From contig NZ_WVRE01000016.1 of assembly GCF_013111185.1 (NCBI RefSeq), positions 1-33,095 on the forward strand: a stretch of DNA of 33,095 bases, in the 5' to 3' direction. The first letter of the stretch is position 1. Each line of letters starts with the position of its first letter. The notes below the pieces were generated by a model that saw only the letters and a list, made by a program, of their open reading frames with translations, did not search any database and had not been told where the DNA came from. The position numbers were made by a program, and so were the translations under genes. This document shows positions 6,934-14,702 of the stretch, in pieces. Source of the DNA: Ruegeria sp. HKCCD7303 (lineage in GTDB: Bacteria; Pseudomonadota; Alphaproteobacteria; Rhodobacterales; Rhodobacteraceae).

Positions 6934-7993
6934 CGGGCACGCGATTTATAAGCCATGTTCTGTTCATACGGCGCCTTCATTGATGGGTCACGCGATAACT
7001 GGAGCATGTCAGGTGACAGTTGCGAATGCTTGCGAGGAACGAGCTCAACGCGAAGACCCCAGCGCGACCCGTTCCTATGCTGGGGCACATGCTACAGTTA
7101 GTCTGAAGGCCATTGGATCATCGAAGCCGGCAGCATCGCGACGACGAGTAATTTTCACCAATGCACGTTTGTGGTCCTTTGCCAGAATAGAGTCAAGGAA
7201 GTTTCCCTCGTCGCAACGCTAGTACTGCTAAGGCAGGTGTTTGTGAAACAAGCACGTGACCAAGTAGCCTGGTGAACCGCCGAAAGAAGTTACTTGGCAT
7301 TAATCTGTTGTTGTAGGGATTTGGGGGCGGAGCAGCAGCGAATGGCAGCTTAAGTCCGCGTCTCTCTTGTCGAGCCTGAGTGCGGCGACAGAGCGGTACG
7401 TGATCAAGGTTTCCTCGTGGCTATGAATGACTGGCCTGACGTCATCAGCAGCAACGCATCGACATTCGTGCCGCTCCTGTGAACTGATGCTGCGCAAGCA
7501 CTCGCGGCGCGAGCAAATGGTTGATCTGCTACGCTTCTCGGGAATTGCAAAGTCTAATTGCGAATGTCCGTTTTGGGCTGGATGCGGACTCTGCGACGAT
7601 GAATGCGAACCGCCGTTTTGTCCGCATGTCGGACGTAAAGCTTGAGCGCAGCGAATGTCCGGATTGGATTTCGGCCGATTTGGGTGATTTGAACGTCCGC
7701 TTTCGGGAAATCGCGCCGCATTGCCGCGAGTATTCCAGCAATTTGGTTGGCGAGGGCGCGCGATATTTGCTGCATCAGCATCCGGCTGCTAAGTCCGCAG
7801 TGCAGACGTTCCAGCAAGTTGCAACGAACGACTGCAATGCGGACAAAGCTGCCTTTCGTGTCGATGTTGTCAATCACAGTAAACAGACCCAATCCGGACG
7901 TTGACCGCCACCCGGGGTGCTGGAACGAAGCGAGAAAGGGCATCAAAATGCGCTTGAATTGCGACTTTTTACTCCCTCGGCGTTGGACGTTTG
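6934..7993. other. Gene-poor tract with GTCCG-type repeat words
   Basis: About 1 kb without a convincing gene. Between roughly 7550 and 7900 short words built on GTCCG/CGGAC recur; GCGAATGTCCG is present twice (7560-7570 and 7651-7661), and its core CGGACATTC occurs again at 20259-20267 in another intergenic stretch. Frames across this tract (for example 7521-7904 plus) are Arg/Ser/Cys-rich and not protein-like. A minus frame at 7075-7218 reads more like protein but has no good start. A possible promoter for the Cys-repeat gene was not identified. Confidence 0.45.
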
Positions 7994-9073
7994 CTAGCAA
8001 CCAACTGACAATTCTCTCTTACGCTGCGCGTCTCTGATCAAAGCTGCAAGTCGATAGAAGCCATGAACCATCTTGGTGTATGGCATGAGCAGGAAGAACG
8101 TCAGAACCGATCCAAGGTGGATGGCAAGCAGCGCGGGCATCAGATCAGTTGAACCGAGGACGTAAAGGACCAGCCCGCTCAGCCCGACAAATCCGAGCAA
8201 CAGGACAAACCCGATTTCGCCGCCCCATGCGGACGGGTCACCAAGCTCGCGATCAGACTTTTGCTTGAGAAAAACCATAGCTCCGCAACCCACTGTCAGC
8301 AGAATACCGCCTGAAACCCCAAAGAGTTTTGGCAGGGACCAGAACCCGTAGGGCGCGTGTAACGCGAACCCATAGTGCATAATCGTCGCCACCGAGGTCG
8401 AGGCAAAGCACAGCAGGAAGCCGTACATGATGGCGTGGTGAATGTGGCGTCGGCCCTGACTGAACCGGTCTTCGTCCTCGAAGTTGCAACCCTCGCCGTG
8501 GCCTGCGGCCAAGTCCTGCATCTTGCCAGCGCGTTTGAACGCAGCAGTCAGATCAGACAATTGGATGGGTTTGCCACCTACCTCCGCCCAATAGCGCCTC
8601 AGGCTGATAGCCAAGCTAAAGAGTGGCAACAAGAATGCCGGCGCGAAAATTGCGACCATCGCATTATGGGACAGGACGGCATAGAACCCTTCACCTCCGC
8701 TGGAACCAACAGCGCGAATTGCCCAGAACATCACGGCAAAACCGATGACGAGGGCCAGCGCGATCGCGCCACCGTGAGTATGGAACCGCCGCGCCAGAGG
8801 TTGGGGCCAGGCGAAGCTCTCCCAAGTGTCCCGCCGCACTTCGGCCAGAGCTTTCGGCAGGTTCAGATCGAACTCGTGCGGTGCCGTGTACTGACACGCA
8901 TAGTAGCAACCTCGACAGTTGTGGCACAAATTAGCCAGTTGCGTGATGTCTCCATCCGAGAACGCGCGTTCCGCGTGCAGCGACGGGAAGACTGAGCAGT
9001 AGCCCTCGCAGTACCGGCAGGCGTTGCATATCTCAGCCTGACGGCGAGCTTCTTGAAAAAGATCAGTTTGCAT
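7994..9073 (-). CDS. tcuB: TcuB-like iron-sulfur/membrane electron-transfer protein
   Basis: A 359-residue partner of TcuA. In known systems TcuB passes electrons from the reduced FAD of tricarballylate dehydrogenase to the membrane quinone pool. The N-terminus carries two CxxCxxCxxxC clusters (Cys16, 19, 22, 26 and Cys50, 53, 56, 60), expected to hold two 4Fe-4S centres. From about residue 100 on there are six or more hydrophobic segments with several His residues that could bind heme. The ATG at 9073 overlaps the tcuA stop and has GAGG upstream; a TTG at 9106 would add eleven residues. It is the last gene of gntR-tcuA-tcuB. Family assignment is confident; the exact substrate of this operon is inferred. 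Confidence 0.88.
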   Translation of the reverse strand: MQTDLFQEARRQAEICNACRYCEGYCSVFPSLHAERAFSDGDITQLANLCHNCRGCYYACQYTAPHEFDLNLPKALAEVRRDTWESFAWPQPLARRFHTHGGAIALALVIGFAVMFWAIRAVGSSGGEGFYAVLSHNAMVAIFAPAFLLPLFSLAISLRRYWAEVGGKPIQLSDLTAAFKRAGKMQDLAAGHGEGCNFEDEDRFSQGRRHIHHAIMYGFLLCFASTSVATIMHYGFALHAPYGFWSLPKLFGVSGGILLTVGCGAMVFLKQKSDRELGDPSAWGGEIGFVLLLGFVGLSGLVLYVLGSTDLMPALLAIHLGSVLTFFLLMPYTKMVHGFYRLAALIRDAQRKRELSVGC

Positions 9074-10457
9074 AGGCTGCAGCCTCACGTCCTGCGATGC
9101 GTCCAAAAACGGTCCCGATGGTCATGCCGAAACCGGCCAGATACCCCTGCCCAAGGATCGAACCCGCCATCGTCTCGCCCGCGGCCCACAGGTTTTTGAT
9201 CTTGCCGTCTGGTGTCGAACACTGGGCCGTATCGTCGACCTTTAGCCCCAGATAGGTGAAGGTCACGCCAGTACGCAGCGAGTAGCCATAGAAGGGCGGA
9301 TCGGTGATCGGACGAGCCCAGTTGGTTTTGGGTGGCGTCAGACCCGAGGTTGTGACCCCGTCCAACTCGGTTGGATGAAATCCGCTGGTGTCGCCGCAAG
9401 CTTCGTTGAATTCACTAACGGTTGCCTCCAACTTGTCGGCGGGTAGGTCCATCATGCCAGCCAGTTCCTCCAAGGTGTCCGCCTTTAGCGGAGGGAACAC
9501 CGAGGGCATGAACAGGTTCAGCGACTTCGCATCGATGATCACATAGCCCACCTGATCCGGCTGCGCGGCGACCAGACGCCCCCAAATCGCATAGCGTTTT
9601 GGCCAGACGTCTTCGCCCTCGTCATAAAACCGCTCGGCATTTTTGTTCACGACGATCGAAAACGGCACGCAATCCAAACGAGTGACGATACCGCCGTCGA
9701 ACTTCGGCGCGCGCCCGTCGATGGCAACGGCGTGACACTGGGTCGGGTCCCCAACACTTTCGACGCTTTGATCCAGCAGATCAGCCAGCACCACGCCCCG
9801 GTTATAGGGCGTTCCCCGGATCAGGAAGTTCTTCGCAGGCGCGCCCCATGCGCGAGTGAGCCAATCGGTATCTGCCTGAAACCCGCCCGCAGCAACGATG
9901 ACGGCCTTGGGCGTGATGCGATGAGACTGGCCTTCATAGGTATAGTCTACCCACTCAATCTGATCGCCGTTCAGTTCAAGATGCGTCACGGCAGCTTGGT
10001 ATAGCACGTCAACGCCCAAAGCTGCCGCGGTGCGGTAGTAGGCGTTCACCAGAGACTTCCCGCCCCCCATGAAGAAGGCGTTGGTCCGCGCCAGTGACAG
10101 TGTCCCGGACAGGGATGGTTGGAACCTCACGCCGTGTTCTTCCATCCACGGAAGGCATTCCTCGGAGGTTCGGATCGCGAGGCGAGCAAGACGTTCGTCG
10201 GTTTTGCCGCCAGTGACCTTGAGCAGATCTTCAAGATACTCATCTTCGCTGTATTTTTCGATCAGCGGACCCAGAGGTGCACCATGCATACAACGAAAAT
10301 TGCGCGTATGGCGGGAGTTTCCACCACGATAGGGTTTTGGCGCTGTCTCGAGAATCAGAACACGGGCGCCTGCCTCGGCAGCAGTCATTGCAGCGCATAG
10401 AGCAGCATTCCCGCCGCCGATCACAGCGATGTCATAAGCTTCCTTTTGGGTGGTCAT
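9063..10457 (-). CDS. tcuA: FAD-dependent tricarballylate dehydrogenase, TcuA-like
   Basis: A 464-residue flavoprotein of the fumarate reductase/succinate dehydrogenase class. The N-terminal dinucleotide fold IAVIGGGNAALCAA (about residues 10-23) ends in the acidic residue of LILETAP, and RGGNSRHTRNFR (about 44-55) follows as in the TcuA group. The C-terminus has GLKVDDTAQ and the FAD-contact segment LWAAGETMAGSILGQGYLAG. Known TcuA oxidises tricarballylate to cis-aconitate. Length is normal. It starts 11 bases after the gntR stop and overlaps tcuB by 11 bases. No TcuC permease is present; the tripartite transporter nearby probably replaces it. Confidence 0.88.
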   Translation of the reverse strand: MTTQKEAYDIAVIGGGNAALCAAMTAAEAGARVLILETAPKPYRGGNSRHTRNFRCMHGAPLGPLIEKYSEDEYLEDLLKVTGGKTDERLARLAIRTSEECLPWMEEHGVRFQPSLSGTLSLARTNAFFMGGGKSLVNAYYRTAAALGVDVLYQAAVTHLELNGDQIEWVDYTYEGQSHRITPKAVIVAAGGFQADTDWLTRAWGAPAKNFLIRGTPYNRGVVLADLLDQSVESVGDPTQCHAVAIDGRAPKFDGGIVTRLDCVPFSIVVNKNAERFYDEGEDVWPKRYAIWGRLVAAQPDQVGYVIIDAKSLNLFMPSVFPPLKADTLEELAGMMDLPADKLEATVSEFNEACGDTSGFHPTELDGVTTSGLTPPKTNWARPITDPPFYGYSLRTGVTFTYLGLKVDDTAQCSTPDGKIKNLWAAGETMAGSILGQGYLAGFGMTIGTVFGRIAGREAAAYAN

Positions 10458-10468
10458 ATCCTGTCTAC

Positions 10469-11149
10469 CTAATGGTTTTCGTCGGTTGTCCGGTTGCGTT
10501 CTTGCAACGCCCGAATACGCATCCGTTGTGCGGCCTGAATATGCGCGCGCATTTCTTTTTCAGCCGCAGCGCCATCGCGGGCCTTTAAGGCAGCCATGAC
10601 GCGCTTGTGCTCGGCCACTGCTGTCTCGGCCCGGTCACCCTCCAGCAATTGTGATGGCCCAAGGATCAACAGCGCTTTTTGCAAAGACAACATAGACTTG
10701 GAAAGAAACCGATTCTTTGCTGCGTCCAAAAGTGTGGCGTGAAAAATCCGGTTGATCCGAGCCGCTTCCGAGCCTGTGCCAGCCTCGGCCAAGCGATCAT
10801 TCAAAACGCACAGCTCGTCCAATTCGACATCCGACGCTGCACGTGCCGCTAGTCGTGCCGCGGTTCCCTCGAGCACCGCGCGCATCTCATAAAGCTCCAT
10901 TACTTCGGCATAATCGAGGCTGCGTACGGTTGCGCCCTGCCGTGGCACATGAGTTACCAGCCCGTCGGACTCCAACTGCCGGATAGCTTCGCGCACAGGG
11001 GTGCGACTGACGCCTAATCGTTCTGACAACTCAATCTCGCGTAGGCGTTCGCCAGGCTGAAGTGTGCCATCCCGAATCTCATCCAGCAGGTGTTGATACG
11101 CTGAATTGCCTTGTGGGCCAGTCTGATAGGGGTCGTCTTGAATGGTCAT
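10469..11149 (-). CDS. GntR family regulator, FadR/FCD subfamily
   Basis: A 226-residue transcription factor. The winged HTH is at about residues 15-80 (LREIELSERLGVSRTPVREAI then the wing VPRQGATVRSL), the FCD effector domain at about 90-215. His residues in IFHATLLD, AEHKRVM and MRAHIQ match three of the metal-binding positions of FCD domains; the usual Asp four residues before the first His is Asn here. The start at 11149 lacks a strong ribosome site; an in-frame ATG at 11188 would sit on the proposed operator. It is the first gene of gntR-tcuA-tcuB and divergent from the AbrB-family gene, so it likely controls both, responding to a tricarboxylate. Confidence 0.88.
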   Translation of the reverse strand: MTIQDDPYQTGPQGNSAYQHLLDEIRDGTLQPGERLREIELSERLGVSRTPVREAIRQLESDGLVTHVPRQGATVRSLDYAEVMELYEMRAVLEGTAARLAARAASDVELDELCVLNDRLAEAGTGSEAARINRIFHATLLDAAKNRFLSKSMLSLQKALLILGPSQLLEGDRAETAVAEHKRVMAALKARDGAAAEKEMRAHIQAAQRMRIRALQERNRTTDENH

Positions 11150-11179
11150 CGAGCGCTCACTTGTATTCTTGCGTCCACT

Positions 11180-11196
11180 TGTATACATTTGGATAC
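11180..11196. promoter_or_regulatory. Candidate GntR operator in gntR/abrB divergent region
   Basis: The palindrome TGTATACA (11180-11187) is followed by GGATAC so that GTATAC and GGATAC start exactly ten bases apart. The same arrangement, GTATAC-N4-GTATAC, occurs at 13492-13507. It lies between the divergent gntR and AbrB-family genes and would overlap the alternative gntR start at 11188. The identity of the binding protein is inferred. Confidence 0.5.
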
Positions 11197-11227
11197 GATA
11201 TGAGTCAATATTATCGAAAGCCGTGCC

Positions 11228-12292
11228 TTGTCCACCCAAAACAAAACACCCTCTTTCCTGACAAAGCGGGCCGTAACACTGGTCCTTGCGCTGCTGGGCA
11301 CCGGAGTATTTTGGGCGTTGAACCTGCCACTGCCCTTTCTATTCGGCCCAATGAGTGCGTGTCTGATCGCCGCCCTAGCGCATGCCCCTATGGAAGGTTT
11401 TGGTCAGATATCGGTTGCAGCGCGCACCATACTCGGCGTTGCAGTTGGGGCTTCGATTACCCCTGCACTTTTTGTCGGATTGCCGAAGATGGCCGCGTCT
11501 ATAGCACTGGTCCCGTTCTTCATCCTGCTGATCGCGCTGGTAGGCGTGCCATTCTTTCGTAAGATTTGGGGTTTTGACTCCACGACCGCGTTTTATGCTG
11601 CCATGCCAGGCGGATTGCAGGACATGATCATCTTTGGCGCCGAAGCAGGCGCCAACCCGCGTACGCTATCCCTGATCCACGGTACGCGCGTGCTGATCAT
11701 CGTGGCACTGGCCCCACTGTTTCTGACAGTGTTCTACGATGCCCAGCTCACCAACCCAATCGGAGAGCCTGCGCGCGACCTGCCAATACATGAGTTGGCG
11801 CTGATGGTACTGGCCGCCCTTGTAGGCTGGAAAGGCGGTGAGAGGATCGGCCTGTTCGGAGCATCTATCCTCGGTCCAATGATCCTGACAGCGGCTCTGT
11901 CACTGGGTGATTTTATTCATACTCGACCGCCTCGCGAGGCCATACTTGCAGCGCAATTCTTTATTGGTTGCGGGATCGGCGTGAAATTCGTGGGCGTCAC
12001 TTGGGTCGAACTCCGCCGGGTGGTTGCAGCGGGCTTTGCCTATGTCATCGTCCTTGCGATCCTCGCAGCCGCTTTCACCGCCGTTGTCACTACGTTGGGC
12101 TTCGGTCAGCCGGTTGAGGCTTTCTTGGCCTTTGCCCCCGGCGGACAGGCAGAGATGACGGTCTTGGCCATCGTTTCTGGCGCGGATCTGGGCTTTGTGA
12201 TCACGCACCACCTGACAAGGATCGTGCTGGTAATCATCGGCGCGCCCATAGCAGCCAACCTTATTCTGCGCTGGTCCAAACCTCGGAGTTGA
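11228..12292 (+). CDS. AbrB-family (COG3180) membrane protein
   Basis: A 354-residue integral membrane protein with about ten hydrophobic helices arranged as two similar halves. Each half has the Gly/Pro-rich hairpins of this family: PLPFLFGPMSACLIAAL and AMPGGLQDMIIFGAE in the first, LGPMILTAALSLGD and FAPGGQAEMTVLAIVSGAD in the second. The family is often annotated as AbrB family transcriptional regulator or ammonia monooxygenase, but the sequence is that of a transporter-like membrane protein, not of the SpoVT/AbrB DNA-binding fold. The TTG at 11228 is the only good start, as a stop lies just upstream in frame. It is divergent from gntR and its last 32 bases overlap the convergent dehydrogenase gene. 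It may export or import an acid intermediate of the pathway; the substrate is unknown. Confidence 0.8.
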   Translation: MSTQNKTPSFLTKRAVTLVLALLGTGVFWALNLPLPFLFGPMSACLIAALAHAPMEGFGQISVAARTILGVAVGASITPALFVGLPKMAASIALVPFFILLIALVGVPFFRKIWGFDSTTAFYAAMPGGLQDMIIFGAEAGANPRTLSLIHGTRVLIIVALAPLFLTVFYDAQLTNPIGEPARDLPIHELALMVLAALVGWKGGERIGLFGASILGPMILTAALSLGDFIHTRPPREAILAAQFFIGCGIGVKFVGVTWVELRRVVAAGFAYVIVLAILAAAFTAVVTTLGFGQPVEAFLAFAPGGQAEMTVLAIVSGADLGFVITHHLTRIVLVIIGAPIAANLILRWSKPRS

Positions 12293-13241
12293 TCATGTGA
12301 ATAGGGGCACCTTCAGCAAAGGCATTCACCTGATCGAAAATGTCTGCAAATTGCAGGTCGAATTCGTCCTCAGTCACAAAACCTATATGTGGTGTCGCAA
12401 TCAGGTTTGGGTGCGATAGCAAGGGGTCATTCGGGTCGGTGAGCGGCTCGGTATCGAAGACATCAATTGCGGCCTTCCCAGGGCGACCAGCGTTCAGCGC
12501 GTCCAACAAAGCACCCGGAGCGATCAGCCCGGCCCGGGAGGTGTTCACAAACATCGCGCCCGGTTGCATCTGCGAAAAATCTGACGCTGTGATGATACCG
12601 TTCGTGTTGGGCTTCAGGCGAACATGGACCGAGACAACATCACTGTTGGCAAAGAACGCTTCGCGGCTTGTAGCAATCTGCACGCCGTCGGCCTGCGCGC
12701 GTGCCCGACCTTCATCCGAAGACCACCAAACCACATTCATCTTGAATGCCTCGGCATAGCCAGCAACAGCGCGGGCGATACGCCCATATCCATACAGTCC
12801 CAACTGTCGCCCTCTCAGAGTCTTGCCAACTCCGGCCTGCCAACGCCCCGTTTTGACCGAAGCCATCTGCGCAGGCAAATCGCGCATCCCGACCATGATC
12901 AGTGCCCATGTCAGTTCGGCTGCGGCATATGAAGGCGTCCCACCATGCATGTTCGAACACAGCAGCACGCCATTATCCGAGCATGCCTGCAAATCGACAT
13001 GCGGATACACGCTGCGCTGACTGATCAATTTCAGGTTTGGAAGTTTTTCAATCAAATCCCGGGTGATCTTGGTGCGCTCGCGAAACAAAACCAGCGCCTC
13101 AGCCTCCTGCAAGCGTGCGGCCAATTCGCCGGTATCCTCGACATGATCTGTCCAGACCTTCACGTGATGGTCGGACAGTTTTCCGAAGCAGGGAAGGTCC
13201 TGCAGTGTATCGAACCAATCATCCAGAATGTGAACTTTCAT
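12261..13241 (-). CDS. D-2-hydroxyacid dehydrogenase family protein
   Basis: A 326-residue NAD(P)-dependent oxidoreductase of the D-isomer specific 2-hydroxyacid dehydrogenase family, which interconverts 2-hydroxy and 2-keto acids. The nucleotide-binding loop is LYGYGRIARAVA (about 149-160), with Ala in place of the third Gly. The catalytic triad is present: Arg236 in VNTSRAGLI, Glu265 in FDTEPL and His285 in ATPHIGF. The ATG overlaps the stop of the 78-aa gene (ATGA), so the two are coupled. In this tricarboxylate cluster it may reduce a keto acid formed after isomerisation or oxidation, but the substrate cannot be read from the sequence. The 3' end overlaps the convergent AbrB-family gene by 32 bases. 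Confidence 0.85.
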   Translation of the reverse strand: MKVHILDDWFDTLQDLPCFGKLSDHHVKVWTDHVEDTGELAARLQEAEALVLFRERTKITRDLIEKLPNLKLISQRSVYPHVDLQACSDNGVLLCSNMHGGTPSYAAAELTWALIMVGMRDLPAQMASVKTGRWQAGVGKTLRGRQLGLYGYGRIARAVAGYAEAFKMNVVWWSSDEGRARAQADGVQIATSREAFFANSDVVSVHVRLKPNTNGIITASDFSQMQPGAMFVNTSRAGLIAPGALLDALNAGRPGKAAIDVFDTEPLTDPNDPLLSHPNLIATPHIGFVTEDEFDLQFADIFDQVNAFAEGAPIHMINSEVWTSAE

Positions 13242-13474
13242 CGACTTTCTATACCCTGACTTTTGTTCAGTTTTCTTGGCGTCGGCACAAAATCAAGTTT
13301 ATCGAGTGCTTCAAGCGCATTGCGAACCCGTTCGCGTTGATCCAACAGATGGTTGAATTGCTCATCGCAACCGGCAATCGGTGTTGGGTATTCCGCGATA
13401 TCCTTCCGCAGAGCCGACTGCGCCAGCCTGAGTTCCTGACGCGCGATATCAAGGCATTCGGAATAGTCGTCCAT
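13238..13474 (-). CDS. 78-aa helical protein of unknown function
   Basis: A small soluble protein, mostly charged helix. It has a central PTPIAGCDEQFNHLL segment (about residues 30-44) followed by a heptad-like helix DQRERVRNALEALDKL, so a helical hairpin or small coiled coil is likely. The single Cys36 sits at the turn. The ribosome site GAGGA lies inside a 38-nt inverted repeat just upstream. The stop overlaps the start of the D-2-hydroxyacid dehydrogenase gene. The family is not recognised with a function; it may be an accessory subunit or regulator of the neighbouring enzymes. The tight coupling and the regulated-looking leader argue that it is a real gene. Confidence 0.7.
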   Translation of the reverse strand: MDDYSECLDIARQELRLAQSALRKDIAEYPTPIAGCDEQFNHLLDQRERVRNALEALDKLDFVPTPRKLNKSQGIESR

Positions 13475-13480
13475 CGTGGT

Positions 13481-13518
13481 ATCCTCATTAGGTATACCAT
13501 AGTATACTTAATGAGGAT
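13481..13518. promoter_or_regulatory. 38-nt near-perfect inverted repeat with GTATAC pair
   Basis: Two 17-base arms (13481-13497 and 13502-13518) pair at 16 of 17 positions around a 4-base centre. On the minus strand the 3' arm contains GAGGA, the ribosome site of the 78-aa gene that starts seven bases further on. The inner part, GTATAC-N4-GTATAC, matches the element in the gntR/abrB promoter. It could be a GntR operator, an RNA hairpin that hides the ribosome site, or both. Confidence 0.65.
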
Positions 13519-13525
13519 TGCTACT

Positions 13526-14614
13526 TCAACTGCCGTTCCACTCAGATTCCGGTACATAAACATGTCCATCTGCCAATTTACGCGCAGTCCTCACCAGACC
13601 GGCAGAAATAACGTTGAACTCCCCGACGTTCGAGAAGTCCACCAGAACGTCGATCTTGCCTGAAGCGTGCTCCAACACAACTTCAGCCGGGCTTGAATTC
13701 GGGCGATCAAGCAAACCGTCGGCGACGGTACCGGGCGTCAAAGCGCAAGACGCCATGCATTGCGCACCTGTAACGGCCAGTGTCGGGTGAGTTTTCCATG
13801 GCATGAAATACCGAACCGCAAGAGTTCCACCCTCTCTGGCGGGTGCGATCAACCCGAATTTCGGAGTTACCGATTTCGAGACGTCCCCCATACCCATCAG
13901 TTCTCCGGCTTCGATCCGCACGGCCTCCATCCGATCAAAAAAAGCACGGTTGGCATCCAGCTCTTCGACGCTTTCATATCCTGTCAGTCCGAAATCCTCA
14001 GCTCGGGCTATCGCCATCGGCACAGCGACATCCATGCAAGTCAGCTCGACCCCCTGCACTGTATCGCGCAAATTTCCAGTGGGTAGAAATGCACCAGTTG
14101 CCGAACCCACAACGCCCATGAAACTCAGCTGCACCGGTGCAGAATGGCCGGGGACTCCGGCGATTTCCACATCGCCGTCGTACACCAACTCACCGCCCGG
14201 GGTCTGCACTTTGGTAACGACACGGGCGCCTGTATTGACAGCGCGAATACGGATTTCGGTTTCATCGCCGTTGGGCTGGAACAATCCCATTTCGATCGCA
14301 GCTGGACCAACTCCTGAGAGGATGTTCCCGCAGGTGGGTTTGAAATCGACCCGCTTTTCATCAACAGAAACCTGCGCGAAGAAATAGTCGATATCGGCCC
14401 ATTCGTCCTCGCTGACTGAAAGCATCGCCACTTTGGTCGTCACTGCGTTACCACCACCGATCCCGTCGATGTTGAGCGCTTGTCCAGCCCCGATGGCAGC
14501 GACCAGAACATCGGCCAAAGTGTCCAAATCTTCGGGCAGATCAGAGCGTCGAAAATAAGGTCCTCGGGAAGTGCCGCCGCGCATGAAAACATATGGGATT
14601 GCTGTCTGGGTCAT
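13526..14614 (-). CDS. PrpF / 4-oxalomesaconate tautomerase family isomerase
   Basis: A 362-residue member of the PrpF/DapF-fold isomerases. Known members move a double bond in 2-methylaconitate or trans-aconitate (PrpF) or tautomerise 4-oxalomesaconate in gallate degradation (GalD). Family motifs are FMRGGTSRGPYF (about 10-21), DGIGGGNAVTTKVAML (50-65), KPTCGNILSGVGP (92-104) and SVTPKFGLIAP in the second half. Start at 14614 follows AAGGAGGG. The gene lies 88 bases downstream of the transporter gene on the same strand. With TcuA nearby, interconversion of aconitate isomers is a reasonable role, while no gallate-pathway dioxygenase is present to support the GalD role. The choice between the activities is inferred. 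Confidence 0.83.
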   Translation of the reverse strand: MTQTAIPYVFMRGGTSRGPYFRRSDLPEDLDTLADVLVAAIGAGQALNIDGIGGGNAVTTKVAMLSVSEDEWADIDYFFAQVSVDEKRVDFKPTCGNILSGVGPAAIEMGLFQPNGDETEIRIRAVNTGARVVTKVQTPGGELVYDGDVEIAGVPGHSAPVQLSFMGVVGSATGAFLPTGNLRDTVQGVELTCMDVAVPMAIARAEDFGLTGYESVEELDANRAFFDRMEAVRIEAGELMGMGDVSKSVTPKFGLIAPAREGGTLAVRYFMPWKTHPTLAVTGAQCMASCALTPGTVADGLLDRPNSSPAEVVLEHASGKIDVLVDFSNVGEFNVISAGLVRTARKLADGHVYVPESEWNGS

Positions 14615-14702
14615 CGCGAACCCTCCTTTACAAACCGTTGATATTTCGAATTTCAGCGCTGCCCAGCCCGCCAGATTGGCCGGCCGGGCAACCGTGGAGC
14701 GC

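Noticed and set aside
7075..7218. Minus-strand frame with protein-like residues (KITRRRDAAGFDDPMAF)
   Set aside because: Follows a stop directly and has no usable start codon; could be a gene scrap but is too short to call.
6940..7345. RNase P RNA (rnpB) on the minus strand, suggested by ACAGAACATGGCTTATA near 6950 and a GAGGGAAACTTCC word near 7200
   Set aside because: The 3' motif resembles the conserved rnpB end, but no upstream P4 partner complementary to it is present and the other universal core words are missing. Treated as chance similarity.
7521..7904. 127-codon plus-strand frame
   Set aside because: Arg, Ser and Cys-rich, lies over the GTCCG repeat words, no ribosome site and no domain.
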